NCBI GenBank assembly: GCA_025210805.1
Contig: JAOAQX010000006.1
Coordinates: 177,277 to 241,276, forward strand
Direction: 5' to 3'
DNA length: 64,000 bases
Source of the DNA: Flavobacteriales bacterium
GTDB lineage: Bacteria > Bacteroidota > Bacteroidia > Flavobacteriales > CAJXXR01
Shown: piece after piece, positions 45,150 through 56,100 of the stretch
Layout: each line of letters begins with the position of its first letter
How positions within the stretch are numbered: the first letter of the stretch is position 1
Program-made: the position numbers and the translations under genes
Notes under the pieces: generated by a model
Told to the model about the DNA's origin: nothing
Database searches by the model: none
What the model saw: only the letters and a program-made list of their open reading frames with translations

Positions 45150-47804
45150 ATGAAAAAAACAGTATTTAGTTTTCTTATCATGTTAGTCTTTTTGTCATTT
45201 GAAGCCATGGCACAAGGAATTGTAACAGGTAAGCTAGTTGATGCCTCATCAGGGGAGACACTGATTGGAGCAAACGTAGTAGAAAAAGGAACTTCAAACG
45301 GAGTAGCAACAGATGCCTTCGGTAAGTTTAAATTAAACGTATCAAACAACAATGGTACACTCGTATTGTCTTATGTAGGATATCAAGACAAAACTGTTTC
45401 CTTTGCTTTATCTAATGGAAAAGCAAATATGGGAACTGTGAAGATGTCTGCAGACGGAAAACTTGGAGAAGTAGTACTTGTTGGTAAAGGAATTATTGAC
45501 TTGGCAGAGGATAGAAAAACACCTATAGCTGTTTCTACAATTACTCCTGAAATAATTAAAGCGAAAGCTGCAAACAACGATTTACCAGAGCTTATTAAAT
45601 CAACACCTTCTGTACAAAATGTAAAAGGTGGTGGATATGGTGATGGTCAAGTTTTCCTTAGAGGTTTTGACCAAACAAACACTGCATTCCTATTAAACGG
45701 ACAACCGATTAACGGAATGGAAGACGGAAAAATGTATTGGTCTAACTGGAGTGGAGTAATGGATATTGCAAACGCAATCCAAGTTCAAAGAGGATTGGGA
45801 TCTTCTAAACTTGCCATCTCTTCAGTAGGAGGAACGGTAAACATTGTAACCAAGACTGTTGACACTAAAGAAGGTGGATTTATCGGTGGAATGGCTGCAA
45901 ACAATAACTATATGAAAACCAATGCGTATTATTCTACAGGATTGATGGATAACGGGTTGGCTGTATCGGCTATGTTAGGTCATTGGCAAGGAGATGGATA
46001 CATTGATGGAACTGTAGGACAAGGTCAAACGTACTTCTTATCTTTGGGATACAAGCCTTCTGAAGAGCACGTATTCAACTTTTTAGTTACTGGAGCACCA
46101 CAATGGCACGGAACTTCAAGACATCAAACGATCACTAAATTTTATGATGCAGATAAATTAGGAGCACAAAGCCTTAGCGATCAATTACAAGAAAATAGAA
46201 GATGGAGCAATAACTACGGATATTACAAAGGAGAATTATATGCTGGTGGTAGAAATTTCTACCATAAACCAATCGTAAACTTAAGTTGGGACTGGACAAT
46301 TGACGACAAAAAAGAACTTTCTGTAACAGGTTATGGTTCACTCGGTCGTGGTGGTTTCGCTTTTGGAAGTGGAATTGACAGAAACTCTCAAGGTCTTTAT
46401 GACTATGATGGTGCAGTTGATGCAGGAAAAGGATACACAAAGGCATCAGTAAATGCTCACAACTGGTATGGTGTTCTTGCCAATATGAATATTGAATTGA
46501 ATGACAATTTAGAATTGAATATTGGAGCAGATGGACGTTTCTATAACGGACAACACTATCGTGTAGCTACAGATTTCTTCGGTGTAGATTCTATTTCTCA
46601 AGAAAACAGAAGCATTGGAGAATATGCTGTAAAGAATACACAAGGATTTAACCCATGGGGGTCAATTCCATTTTTTAGCGATATAGCTAGAAAAGATAGA
46701 ATGGACAGAAATTTCTCAGAAGATATCAACTATTTTGGAGCTTTTGGACAATTAGAATATGCGAAAGACAACTATTCTTTATTCTTACAAGGAGCAATCT
46801 CAAACCAATCTCACCAAAGACATGGTTTCTGGGGTACTACAAAAGACGTATTAGATCAAGGATTGGGTGATTCAGAAAAAATCACAAACTTAGGATACAA
46901 CCTAAAATTAGGAGGAGCTTATAATGTGACTGATCAAGACAAAGTATATACAAACTTCGGATACTACTCTCGTCAGCCTTTCCATGATGACTTGTTTGTA
47001 AACAATAATTATTCAAACGTTACGAACCCACTTACTGTTGATCAAAATCAAGAAATCACAGGTATTGAAGCAGGATATAAGCACGTAGGTGATGTTCAGG
47101 TAAATGCCAATGTTTATTATACACAATGGGACAACCGTGTGATGAATGGTGGAGGTATTGATAATGACAAAGATGGTGTTGATGATCAATTCTCAACTGT
47201 TGGACCAATCTCTCAAACACACTATGGTGCTGAACTTGAATTGATGTCGCAACTTACTGACAAACTTAGTGTTTCGGCATACCTTTCTTTAGGTGATTGG
47301 AGATATGGTAGTAATGGAGTAGCAAGAACAGTTTCTGACGATCCTGCAAATGCTGAAAAATACGGAGATACAACACAAATCGTTTACTTGGATGGTGTAA
47401 AAGTAGGAAATGTAGCACAAACTACTGCTGGTATTGGTCTAAATTATGAGGTAACAAAAGAACTATCAATGAATGCTAACTACAACTATTATGCAGATAT
47501 GTATGGTAATACAACAAGAGTTGAGGCATTTATTAATGAAGACCACAAAGGAGCAATTAAGCTTCCAAGCTATAGCACAGTTGATTTAGGTGTTCGTTAT
47601 AACGTTGAGCTAAAGAATGGAAATTCAATTGATGTTAACTTGAATGTAAATAATGTATTCGATAAACTATACATTGAGAACATTAGAACCAACAACCATA
47701 TTGAAACAGACTCAGAAGGTCAATGGAATGGGGTAGATGTTTCTAACCAAGTTAAATGGGGTTATGGAAGAACTTGGAATTTTGGGGTTCGTTACAACTT
47801 CTAA
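45150..47804 (+). CDS. TonB-dependent outer-membrane receptor
   Basis: From the ATG at 45150 the protein has 884 residues. A signal peptide ends at AMAQ (about 19-22). A CarboxypepD_reg-like domain follows (TGKLVDASSGETLIGANVVEKG to about 100), then a plug (TPIAVSTITPEIIKAKAANNDLPELIKSTPSVQ) and a barrel ending in KWGYGRTWNFGVRYNF. It lacks the SusC signature and has no SusD partner, so it is a general TonB receptor, perhaps for a siderophore, vitamin or peptide. Nearby genes do not reveal the substrate. Confidence 0.92.
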   Translation: MKKTVFSFLIMLVFLSFEAMAQGIVTGKLVDASSGETLIGANVVEKGTSNGVATDAFGKFKLNVSNNNGTLVLSYVGYQDKTVSFALSNGKANMGTVKMSADGKLGEVVLVGKGIIDLAEDRKTPIAVSTITPEIIKAKAANNDLPELIKSTPSVQNVKGGGYGDGQVFLRGFDQTNTAFLLNGQPINGMEDGKMYWSNWSGVMDIANAIQVQRGLGSSKLAISSVGGTVNIVTKTVDTKEGGFIGGMAANNNYMKTNAYYSTGLMDNGLAVSAMLGHWQGDGYIDGTVGQGQTYFLSLGYKPSEEHVFNFLVTGAPQWHGTSRHQTITKFYDADKLGAQSLSDQLQENRRWSNNYGYYKGELYAGGRNFYHKPIVNLSWDWTIDDKKELSVTGYGSLGRGGFAFGSGIDRNSQGLYDYDGAVDAGKGYTKASVNAHNWYGVLANMNIELNDNLELNIGADGRFYNGQHYRVATDFFGVDSISQENRSIGEYAVKNTQGFNPWGSIPFFSDIARKDRMDRNFSEDINYFGAFGQLEYAKDNYSLFLQGAISNQSHQRHGFWGTTKDVLDQGLGDSEKITNLGYNLKLGGAYNVTDQDKVYTNFGYYSRQPFHDDLFVNNNYSNVTNPLTVDQNQEITGIEAGYKHVGDVQVNANVYYTQWDNRVMNGGGIDNDKDGVDDQFSTVGPISQTHYGAELELMSQLTDKLSVSAYLSLGDWRYGSNGVARTVSDDPANAEKYGDTTQIVYLDGVKVGNVAQTTAGIGLNYEVTKELSMNANYNYYADMYGNTTRVEAFINEDHKGAIKLPSYSTVDLGVRYNVELKNGNSIDVNLNVNNVFDKLYIENIRTNNHIETDSEGQWNGVDVSNQVKWGYGRTWNFGVRYNF

Positions 47805-47841
47805 ATAAATTTCAATTAGAAAAATACTTCTAAAATATTTT

Positions 47842-47874
47842 AAACCACCTATCGAAAGATTAGGTGGTTTTTTT
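47842..47874 (+). terminator. Terminator of the TonB receptor gene
   Basis: A 10-bp stem AAACCACCTA/TAGGTGGTTT (47842-47851 with 47861-47870) and T residues to 47874. Confidence 0.85.
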
Positions 47875-47983
47875 GTTATTTAAATTAAAATATTGATTTA
47901 CAACACTGTAATAAATAACAAAAATTCGTTAAAACAACTAATAAAAGTTATATTAAACAAGAACATTAATATAGTTTTGTTTT

Positions 47984-47991
47984 TATATTTG
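47984..47991 (+). promoter_or_regulatory. Promoter -7 element (TATATTTG)
   Basis: TAnnTTTG match about 115 bases before the ATG at 48108. It would give a leader of about 110 bases without an obvious fold. Confidence 0.4.
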
Positions 47992-48107
47992 ATTCAAAGA
48001 AGAATATAGATGACTGAACATCAATTTTATATAACTAAACGTATTTCATTCTAATTTCCTCTAGAGAGCATATTAACTTTAAAGAAAATTTAAAATTTAT
48101 ATGTCTT

Positions 48108-49325
48108 ATGAAAAAACTATTACTATCCACACTGTGCATAATGATAACCTCTACAACATTCGGGCAAATCGGGATAGGAACGACGATTCCACATTCCTCT
48201 GCAATTTTAGAAGCATCTTCTAATAATAAGGGACTTCTCATTCCAAGAATTTCTTTAAATGGAAGTAATGATATAACCACGATAAGTAACCCAGCCACCT
48301 CACTTTTAATATTTAATACAAATACAGTAAATGGTACACATTCTCTACAACCTGGATATTATTATTGGAATGGTAGCAAATGGAATCTTTTATTAACAGG
48401 TGAAGACCATAATCCCATCTGGACACAAAATTCTAGTAATGAAACCACCTCATTAAATCATTTATCAGATGGCAGTACAACAAGAAATGCAGACAGTAAT
48501 TTATTTATTTCCGATAAGGGCCATCTAGGAATAGGAACAGAAAACCCACAAGGAAGAATAGAAGCACATACAAAAACAGAAGATATACTTTTTGTACGTT
48601 TCAACAATCAACTAGAGAATGATTTAGATATTGATATGATTCGTTTTAAAGAAAACTCTACTAGCAATGTTACCGAAGAAAACATCAGTGCAGGTGGTTT
48701 AAGATTTCGTTTAGCCTCCAATGTTCTAAGCCCTCCATCTGTGGATGCTTTAGACAAAATTCCGCCCATCGCCGAGATTAGATCGTTGGCAGACTCAATT
48801 GTAACACCCACTAGTACTCCAGGAAGACTAGAATTTAGAACCACTCCTGCAGGAGAAAACCGACCTCAAACCAATATGGTTATCAACCATAGAGGAAAAG
48901 TGGGAATAGGAATCGTAAAGCCCGAAAAATATTTACATATTGAGGCAAAGAACGATAGTATAATGGTTGAAAACTTAGCAGGAAATGGCGATGTAATGGT
49001 CATCAACAATGCTGGAAAAGTTTATAAAGGTCGAGCAAATTCATCATTCGCCATAGAAAGAGTCATTCATTCCAATTATACCGTTACGATAGAAGATGAA
49101 ATCATTTTGGCTGATGCCATGAACGGAGCACTTACGGTTACCTTACCCGCAAATCCTCCCTCGGGAAAAAAATTTATTATCAAAAAAATTGATCTTAGCA
49201 CGAACCTAGTAAGTATTTCTAGTACTGCAACGATAGACGGGAGTGCCATGCAAATTCTTAATGCTCCTTTCAAACTGATTTCTATAGTATTTAGTGATAA
49301 TCAATGGTATGTGATTTCTCAGTAA
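48108..49325 (+). CDS. Secreted repeat-type protein of unknown function
   Basis: A 405-residue protein with a signal peptide ending at TTFGQ (about 16-20). The next segment IGIGTTIPHSSAILEASSNN is a common opening of Bacteroidetes cell-surface proteins, and a second copy of the pattern occurs later (LGIGTENPQGRIEA near 142, VGIGIVKPEKYLHIE near 265). The C-terminal 80 residues (IHSNYTVTIEDEIILADAMNG to the end) look like a beta-rich tail-fibre-like unit. No catalytic motif or T9SS tail is visible. Its role is unknown; a structural surface component is only a guess. Confidence 0.7.
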   Translation: MKKLLLSTLCIMITSTTFGQIGIGTTIPHSSAILEASSNNKGLLIPRISLNGSNDITTISNPATSLLIFNTNTVNGTHSLQPGYYYWNGSKWNLLLTGEDHNPIWTQNSSNETTSLNHLSDGSTTRNADSNLFISDKGHLGIGTENPQGRIEAHTKTEDILFVRFNNQLENDLDIDMIRFKENSTSNVTEENISAGGLRFRLASNVLSPPSVDALDKIPPIAEIRSLADSIVTPTSTPGRLEFRTTPAGENRPQTNMVINHRGKVGIGIVKPEKYLHIEAKNDSIMVENLAGNGDVMVINNAGKVYKGRANSSFAIERVIHSNYTVTIEDEIILADAMNGALTVTLPANPPSGKKFIIKKIDLSTNLVSISSTATIDGSAMQILNAPFKLISIVFSDNQWYVISQ

Positions 49326-49381
49326 TCAATTCTAGCCGCTAATGACAAATACCTTACTAAATATCTTATAAAGGTACTGAT

Positions 49382-49436
49382 ATACAACAAAGAATTTAAA
49401 GAAACGCTTGTCGTTTCTTTAAATTCTTTGTTGTAT
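49382..49436. repeat. Perfect 25-bp inverted repeat
   Basis: Bases 49382-49406 pair without mismatch with 49412-49436 round a 5-base loop. It is longer than any terminator stem in the window and has no T run after it. It lies between two convergent genes, so it may be an unusual bidirectional terminator, or the trace of a small inverted element. Confidence 0.7.
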
Positions 49437-49496
49437 GTATTAAATCTATAATAAGATTTAGGCAAACCTAAACATTTCTCAATCAGGTGCCTGAGA

Positions 49497-50213
49497 CTAT
49501 TTTATATTTTTATTCCAGACATGATAATAATATTGGGTTTGCTCTAACTGGTAACCACAACTTTCATAGAATTTACAAGCAGGAATATTTTCACCTTGAG
49601 TAACCACTTGAAGTTCTTTAAATCCTAAATTATCCACCCACTTTTCAGCAGAACTCATTAAAGATTTACCAATACCTTGACCTCTATATAACCCATCTAC
49701 TGCTATTAAGCCAATATCTGCACGTCCTTTAGTTTCCTTTAAGGTTACAAATCCTGCTAAACCTCCTTGAGCTTGAAAACCTAGTACATCAAAAGCTAAT
49801 TCTCTATTGATGGAATTTTGAATCCACAACTGATACAATTCTTCAAATTTTCCTTCCTCAATATTCTTGTCAACATTAAACCTAGAATATTCACCACTTT
49901 GGATAGCGATATTCAAAATTCTATCATTAGGACCAAATTGTTCAATACTCGTAACAGCTGGATTAATCGTTTTTAAAGAATCTACCGTTTTTAAATAAGT
50001 TACCTTACGATCAACAAATTTTATTTCCAAATCTTTATGATCAAATTGGGAAAAATCCATTTCCTCTGAACTTGCAAGATAACATAATTTGTAATTTTCA
50101 TCAAGAATCGTATTCAAAGCTTCGTTTATTTCAAACATACATGAAGTCTCAGCTCTTATAAACCCAACTTTATATCTAAAAAATTCGGAATCCCATTCTA
50201 ATTTCTTTATCAT
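49497..50213 (-). CDS. GNAT acetyltransferase, WecD/RffC-like
   Basis: A 238-residue protein. The N-terminal part begins LEWDSEFFRYKVGFI, a pattern of dTDP-fucosamine acetyltransferases, with SRFNVDKN and LYQLWIQNSIN. The C-terminal GNAT domain has the acetyl-CoA loop RGQGIGKSL and VVTQGENIPACKFYESCGY. WecD relatives acetylate an amino-sugar nucleotide for surface polysaccharide. No sugar-nucleotide genes are beside it, so the substrate could be different. It is a single gene. Confidence 0.85.
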   Translation of the reverse strand: MIKKLEWDSEFFRYKVGFIRAETSCMFEINEALNTILDENYKLCYLASSEEMDFSQFDHKDLEIKFVDRKVTYLKTVDSLKTINPAVTSIEQFGPNDRILNIAIQSGEYSRFNVDKNIEEGKFEELYQLWIQNSINRELAFDVLGFQAQGGLAGFVTLKETKGRADIGLIAVDGLYRGQGIGKSLMSSAEKWVDNLGFKELQVVTQGENIPACKFYESCGYQLEQTQYYYHVWNKNIK

Positions 50214-50370
50214 CTCTCAGCTATTTTAGAACCTCTATTGATGAAAATGAATTAGTTAGAGAATGTTTTCCAAACCTACCATACCATCTATAGAGTTATT
50301 TTACCAATTAGCATTAAACTACTTACCATAGGTAATTTCAACAAAGATATGGTTTTGATTCCTATTACAT

Positions 50371-50414
50371 CTGATGTATTTAATTTTATATACTGATGTA
50401 TTTATTTTTATATA
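50371..50414. repeat. Tandem 22-bp repeat
   Basis: A 22-base unit (CTGATGTATTTA plus an AT-rich tail) occurs twice in a row (50371-50392, 50393-50414) with one change, just after the AddB stop. It looks like a simple tandem duplication. Confidence 0.6.
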
Positions 50415-50428
50415 CTACCTATCGTAAA

Positions 50429-53140
50429 TCATTCACCTAAATCTTGAAAATGTTCTTCTGAAAAAAAGATTTCATACAAAATATTCCCCAGTAATTCCTC
50501 CATCCGTTCTAAAGATGTAGCATAAGGCAATGATGAAGACAAAGGCTGTTTCTCCATGGATCGGATAAACCAAATCCCTACAGATACTTGAGAATTATTA
50601 CTATTCTGACTTCCATAAAGCACTAAATAAAACAGTACTTGGAGCGTTTTTGCATGTTTTTTGGGATTCCCCCAGAAAGTTTCAAATATTTTTTTTGTAG
50701 TGAGTTGTTCTACTTTCCCTGTTTTATAATCCAATAAACGAACTTCCCCATTAAGTTGATCCACTCGATCTATATACCCTTTTAGCTTCACAGGAAATGG
50801 TATTTTCTCAAACTTCTTTTCTATTTCCAATTTCATTTCATTGGCAATAATTAGAAGTTCATTTCCTTGCTGGACGACCTCTAAATCTGTATAAATTACC
50901 CGATCAACAAAGCGTTTTGCTACTTGAATCTGCAGTCTATTTTGTGCCTGATCTAAATAGACTCCATTTCCCAATTTTTCAAATTCTTCACGAAGGAAAG
51001 TGCTACTTTGTTTAAGGTAAGACTTAAGAATTTCCTCTGAAAGAGGCACCCCTATATTTTGATTATACAAACGCTCAAGGCTATTATGAATCACTGTTCC
51101 GAGTTCGTTTATGGCGATATTTTCATTTTCTTCCTCATCACGAATACCCAAAACATAGTTTCTGTAAAAAGCTAAAGAACTATAAAAATAACTATTAATC
51201 CAAGAAGCTGAAATTCCTTTTTTTGCCCAAGAAATCAATTGTTCCTGAGAAAATTGATCACGGGCATATTCCACCTCTAAAGTCTTTGGGAATTTCTTAA
51301 AACTAAAATGATGTTCTTGTATTTCTGCGGATAAGTGAGGGTGATGCTTCCACTCTTGTATCAGCTGCATTACAAACCTGCTCACCTGACTTCCTCCTGT
51401 GGTATCTACATTAGAATTGTACACAAAAACCACTTCTTTTACACGCTGAAGCAAACGGAAAAAATGATAAGCATAAACGGCATCGTTTTCAATATGCGTA
51501 GTAAGTCCATAATGTTTTTTCAGCTCATAAGGAATAAAACTGTCCTGACTTTTCCCTTTGGGCATCACTCCTTCATTGATATTGCTAAATACGATTCGAT
51601 CATAGTCTAATAATCTCGTTTCTAGCATTCCCATTATCTGGAGTCCCCCAATAGGATCACCCACAAAATCTATCTGTTGTTGAGAAACGACTTTTTCTAC
51701 CAATAACTGAAAAGTATTAAAATCATTGATTAAACTCGAAAACTCCTCAACAATTACTGCCATTTGATCCCAAATCAAAAAGAATTCATATAAAAATTCT
51801 TTTTCCAATGTTTTGATTTGAGGGTTTTTCTTCACTAATTCTATTGCTTGAAACCCCAGTTTGAGTAAATCCTCATTACTTTCTATTCTTTGAAAGAATA
51901 ATTGCAAAACATTCAGTTGATTTTTTTCTAATAAATCATTCCAAAAGGCTGCACCAGACCACCATCTATTTTGTTTTTTTACCTCCAAGAAAATCTGTTT
52001 TGTATCAAAATGACTAAAAAAAGGATGAGAAAACAAAGTCTCTATAGTGGGAAGATAATAACTACCTTTCTTGGTTTTAACCAATGCCAATATTGATTTT
52101 ATAAACTGCATGGTGGGACTGGCAGAAAGTGGAAATCCCATTGTAATATTTACCGAAGAAATCCCATCAGGAAGTCTTGACAAAAAAGGAAAAAGAGCTT
52201 TTTCGTCACAAAGAACATGAGCCGTTTTGTGCTGTATTTCGCCCGCTTCTTTCCATTTATTTAACTGGTGGCTACACACTTCCATTTGCTGATATATCCC
52301 ATTGGCAGGAATGACTTTCATCTGTTGTTTTCCCGCTCTGAAATAACTTTTTTTCCAAGGAAAATCTTTTGGGATAAACTCTCGCCATTGCTCCCAATAC
52401 TTTCTTATAAACATTCCTGTTTCTTGGTGTATATCTTGGAGCATATCATGATCTATATCCCACAGAATTTGTGCCTTTTTATGACGAATGTAAAAATCAA
52501 AAATTTGTTCTTCCGCCTTGCTCAGCGCATTAAATCCTATAAAATAAATAGGCGTATTTTCTTGAGCCTTTTCACGAATACTTTCGGCAATAGTCCTCAG
52601 CTGTTTCCCAGAGTAAGTCCAAGCTCTTTTTTCTAGTTTTTGATGAAAAATATGATGAAGTTGGTGAGCAATTTTCCAAAACTCTTCATGTTTTTGCTTT
52701 AACAAACTATTTTTATGAAAAGCCTCTATACCCAACTGCTCACTCCAGGCATCAATCTCCGAAAAATCTTGTAAATGATTCAACAAGGCAGATACATCTG
52801 CCATGCTCTTTTCCATTTCATTAAAATCTGCCAAAAGCGTATTTGCCCATTTTATAAAACTACCAAAATGTTCTTTTTCTTCTATTTTTATTTCCTTATA
52901 AGACTCAAAAAGTAAAGCTTGTAATCTTAAAGGATGCACCACCGTTTGATCCGATTTTTCGGCTAACCAATCTTGAATACTTACAATTTTTGGTAAAGCA
53001 CTAGGTAAAGGTAAAATTTTGGCAAATTCTTTTTTTAGAAAAACACCGATTCTTTTTCCAGGAACTACCAAAATAACCTCCTCCATTTGAAGTTCTTTCT
53101 TGGCAATATATTGTGCTACATTTTTTATAAAATTATCCAT
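50429..53140 (-). CDS. addB: AddB-like PD-(D/E)XK nuclease/helicase-fold protein
   Basis: A 903-residue protein that pairs with the AddA-like gene. The start MDNFIKNVAQYIAKKEL, the LVVPGKRIGVFLKKEF segment and a degenerate helicase body fit Bacteroidetes AddB. The C-terminal nuclease domain has GYIDRVDQLN and LLDYKTGKVEQ. No iron-sulfur cysteine cluster is seen at the C-terminus. With AddA it should process double-strand ends for recombination. Its ATG overlaps the addA stop by one base (TAATG), so translation is coupled. Confidence 0.88.
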   Translation of the reverse strand: MDNFIKNVAQYIAKKELQMEEVILVVPGKRIGVFLKKEFAKILPLPSALPKIVSIQDWLAEKSDQTVVHPLRLQALLFESYKEIKIEEKEHFGSFIKWANTLLADFNEMEKSMADVSALLNHLQDFSEIDAWSEQLGIEAFHKNSLLKQKHEEFWKIAHQLHHIFHQKLEKRAWTYSGKQLRTIAESIREKAQENTPIYFIGFNALSKAEEQIFDFYIRHKKAQILWDIDHDMLQDIHQETGMFIRKYWEQWREFIPKDFPWKKSYFRAGKQQMKVIPANGIYQQMEVCSHQLNKWKEAGEIQHKTAHVLCDEKALFPFLSRLPDGISSVNITMGFPLSASPTMQFIKSILALVKTKKGSYYLPTIETLFSHPFFSHFDTKQIFLEVKKQNRWWSGAAFWNDLLEKNQLNVLQLFFQRIESNEDLLKLGFQAIELVKKNPQIKTLEKEFLYEFFLIWDQMAVIVEEFSSLINDFNTFQLLVEKVVSQQQIDFVGDPIGGLQIMGMLETRLLDYDRIVFSNINEGVMPKGKSQDSFIPYELKKHYGLTTHIENDAVYAYHFFRLLQRVKEVVFVYNSNVDTTGGSQVSRFVMQLIQEWKHHPHLSAEIQEHHFSFKKFPKTLEVEYARDQFSQEQLISWAKKGISASWINSYFYSSLAFYRNYVLGIRDEEENENIAINELGTVIHNSLERLYNQNIGVPLSEEILKSYLKQSSTFLREEFEKLGNGVYLDQAQNRLQIQVAKRFVDRVIYTDLEVVQQGNELLIIANEMKLEIEKKFEKIPFPVKLKGYIDRVDQLNGEVRLLDYKTGKVEQLTTKKIFETFWGNPKKHAKTLQVLFYLVLYGSQNSNNSQVSVGIWFIRSMEKQPLSSSLPYATSLERMEELLGNILYEIFFSEEHFQDLGE

Positions 53141-56100
53141 TAACCTACAGTTTTAATCACTAATTTTTCTATATAAATTAAACAAGATTTAGTTATTCTA
53201 AGCCCTGATTTCTCTAGAATAGCTCGATATTTTTCTACCTGATGCTCATGCTCCACTTTTGGCTTTCCTGTTTTATAATCCAATAATAGATAGTCCCCAT
53301 TTGGGCGTTTTACCAGTCTATCTGGTCTAAACAAAGCTCCTTGTGAATCTAACCAATCCCTTTCATTATAAACGATATTTTTGGGATCAAAAAAGGCATC
53401 CATCTCTGGCAATTCTAGTAATTTTTTGATTTTTGCATACCATTCTTCCTGAATATTTTCGGGCACCCATCGGTGAGCAAAATAATTTCTTAGAGCATGA
53501 TCTACTTCATTCCTATGCTCTATACTCGCCAAAATATCATGGAGTGCATTTCCTGTTTCTTGTGCATCAAACCTTGTGAAATGATCGGGCATTTCCCCTA
53601 TTTTCTCTGCTATGAGAATTTGCTCACTCCAAGAAGCATTTAATGCGGAATTTATTTCTTTTGTTTCTCCTTCATTTGCTTTCTTTTCTGGCACTTTCTT
53701 ATGATGTTTTTCTCCAAATATTACCACAGGATTTTCTATTTCACTAAACGGAAAATGGTTTAACAATCTTTGTGGCAAATCTGTTTCTTGGGTTCTGTTG
53801 GTATAAAAATTTAATAAATACAATTCTGTTTTAGCTCGTGTACATGCCACATAAAAGAGGTTCGTGGAATCCGAAAAATCTTCGGCTTTCTGTTGGGCAG
53901 ACACTTGAGCAAATTCTTTGATCATTTCTTTAGGAAAAGTCTCCAGAATTTTCTTTGAATAATTTGTATAAATTTCTGGAATTTCTTCATGAATATTTGA
54001 AGGATACCAATGCTTATTTTTTGCAGTAGAAGCCGTCCAAGAATTCATAAATGGAATAATAACCACAGGGTATTCTAGTCCTTTGGACTTGTGTATTGTT
54101 TGTAAAACAATGGCATTTCCTTTATTTTCGAGATCTATTTTCCATTTTTCTTCCATTTTTAGACCCGTTTTTACAAAATCCGCTAGATTGAGCCTTCCAT
54201 ATTTTTTTTCTTGGAATGCATTTTCAAGAAATTGCATAAGGTAAAGATTGTTTTGTAGACCTAAATCCAAAATCAGTTTTTCAATCAATTCTGTATAACT
54301 GGTTTCTGCGTGAGTGGGAAAAGGAAAGCCCAATGCCTCAAACTGTTTATCTAGTGTAAGATTTTGATGCTGTACAAACCATGCTCCATAACCGTCATGA
54401 TGTTTTATATGATACAGATTATACAGAATTTGTTCCACTAAAATTGGGTTCTGATTTCCTGATAAATATTGTAGAATTTTGAACAGTAATTGTACCTGCG
54501 AATCAGAGAATACCAACAGACTTTCGCTATCTACAAAAGGGATTTCCTGAGCAAGTAAGAGCTCTGAAATCGCTTGAATATCTTTATTTTTCCTAAACAA
54601 AATACTGATATCTCCATAAGAAAATCCCCTACTCAAATTATCCTCAATGATGGATAGAATTTTTTGGGCATTGGTTTCGTTTATTTCTTCAGTCTCTACG
54701 CTGGCGTGAGTGATTTCCACAAAACCTTGACGGTTTTTGTAATGTATTTTTTGTTCTGCTTGCTGATAAATTTCTTTCCAACTTTCTTGAGGAAACTCCT
54801 GGCTTACCATTTTTGCAAAAAGCTGATTGTTAAAATCTACAATCACTTCATCACTTCGCCAATTGGTGTCCAAAAGTGGGGCATCTTCCACTTGAAAAGC
54901 TCCTTGATTTCGTTCTTTTTTTAGTCCCAAAAGAATTCCTACATCACCTCCTCTAAAGCGATAAATAGACTGCTTAGCATCACCAATGAGCTCTACTTGA
55001 TAACCTTTTGAAAGGATATTTTCTAATAAAGGAAAAAGATTATCCCACTGAGCATTAGAAGTATCTTGAAATTCATCTATAAAAACGTATTCATAATATT
55101 CACCCATCTTGAGAAGCATCATAGGAATATCCGAAGTTTTTACAAAATTCTCTAGAATCGTATTCAGGTAACTCAATGGTAATAATGACTCTTGACTCAG
55201 GTAATCCTCCATATATTTCAAAAGTAGATACTCCAGCTCAATATTTCTCAGTTGACTAATAAGTTTTTGAAGATGAATGAGGTGCAACAAAAGTCTTCGG
55301 ATATTTTCCGCATATTCATCAAAAAAAGAAGCCATTTGCCCTTGTGCTTGTTCAAAAATCGCTAAGTTTTTTTTGCTAAAAAACACTTTATCCTCCAGTC
55401 TTTTTAGAAAAGTTTTAAAAGCACCTTCTGCAATTTTTTTCTTCCAATCCCCAGGTGTTCCTAAAATAACTTTTACGCATTTTGCATTGCGTTGGAAATC
55501 TGTCCAAGCAACTTCATTGGTTCTCAAAACCTCTACAAATCCACTCTGGATCGTATCTAAAGCGGCTTCTATCTCTTTTTGTTCTTTGTCTAAATTCTTT
55601 CTAATGCTTTTTAATTCATCAAATGATTGAATATCAAATAAATATTGGTATTTTTTACGATATTCTTCACGTACCAAATTACCTGCAATTTCACCCAATT
55701 GATACTTTAAATTCCATGATTTTCCATCTTGAAGTAGCTCCGAAATAAATTGTTGGATATATTCATCAAATCCCTTGTTTTCATTGATTTGCTCAATAAG
55801 TTCATTTATAGAATAATCAAACCATTCTTGATAATCTGCTAAGATTTCAAAACTTGATTTAAGTCCTACTTCAAACCGAATAGAACGAATGATTTTAAGC
55901 ATGAATTTATCAATGGTAGAAACGGCAAAGTTTGAATAATTATGAAGAATAGATTGCTGAAGCTGAAAACATCGTTGGTGTAATTGCTCTTTGGAATACC
56001 CAAAATACTGAGCAAATTCTACAAATAAGGTATTTTCGGTTCCTTGTGAGAGAAAATCTCCTAAAGTTTCCACAATCCGATCCTGCATCTCTTTTGCAGC

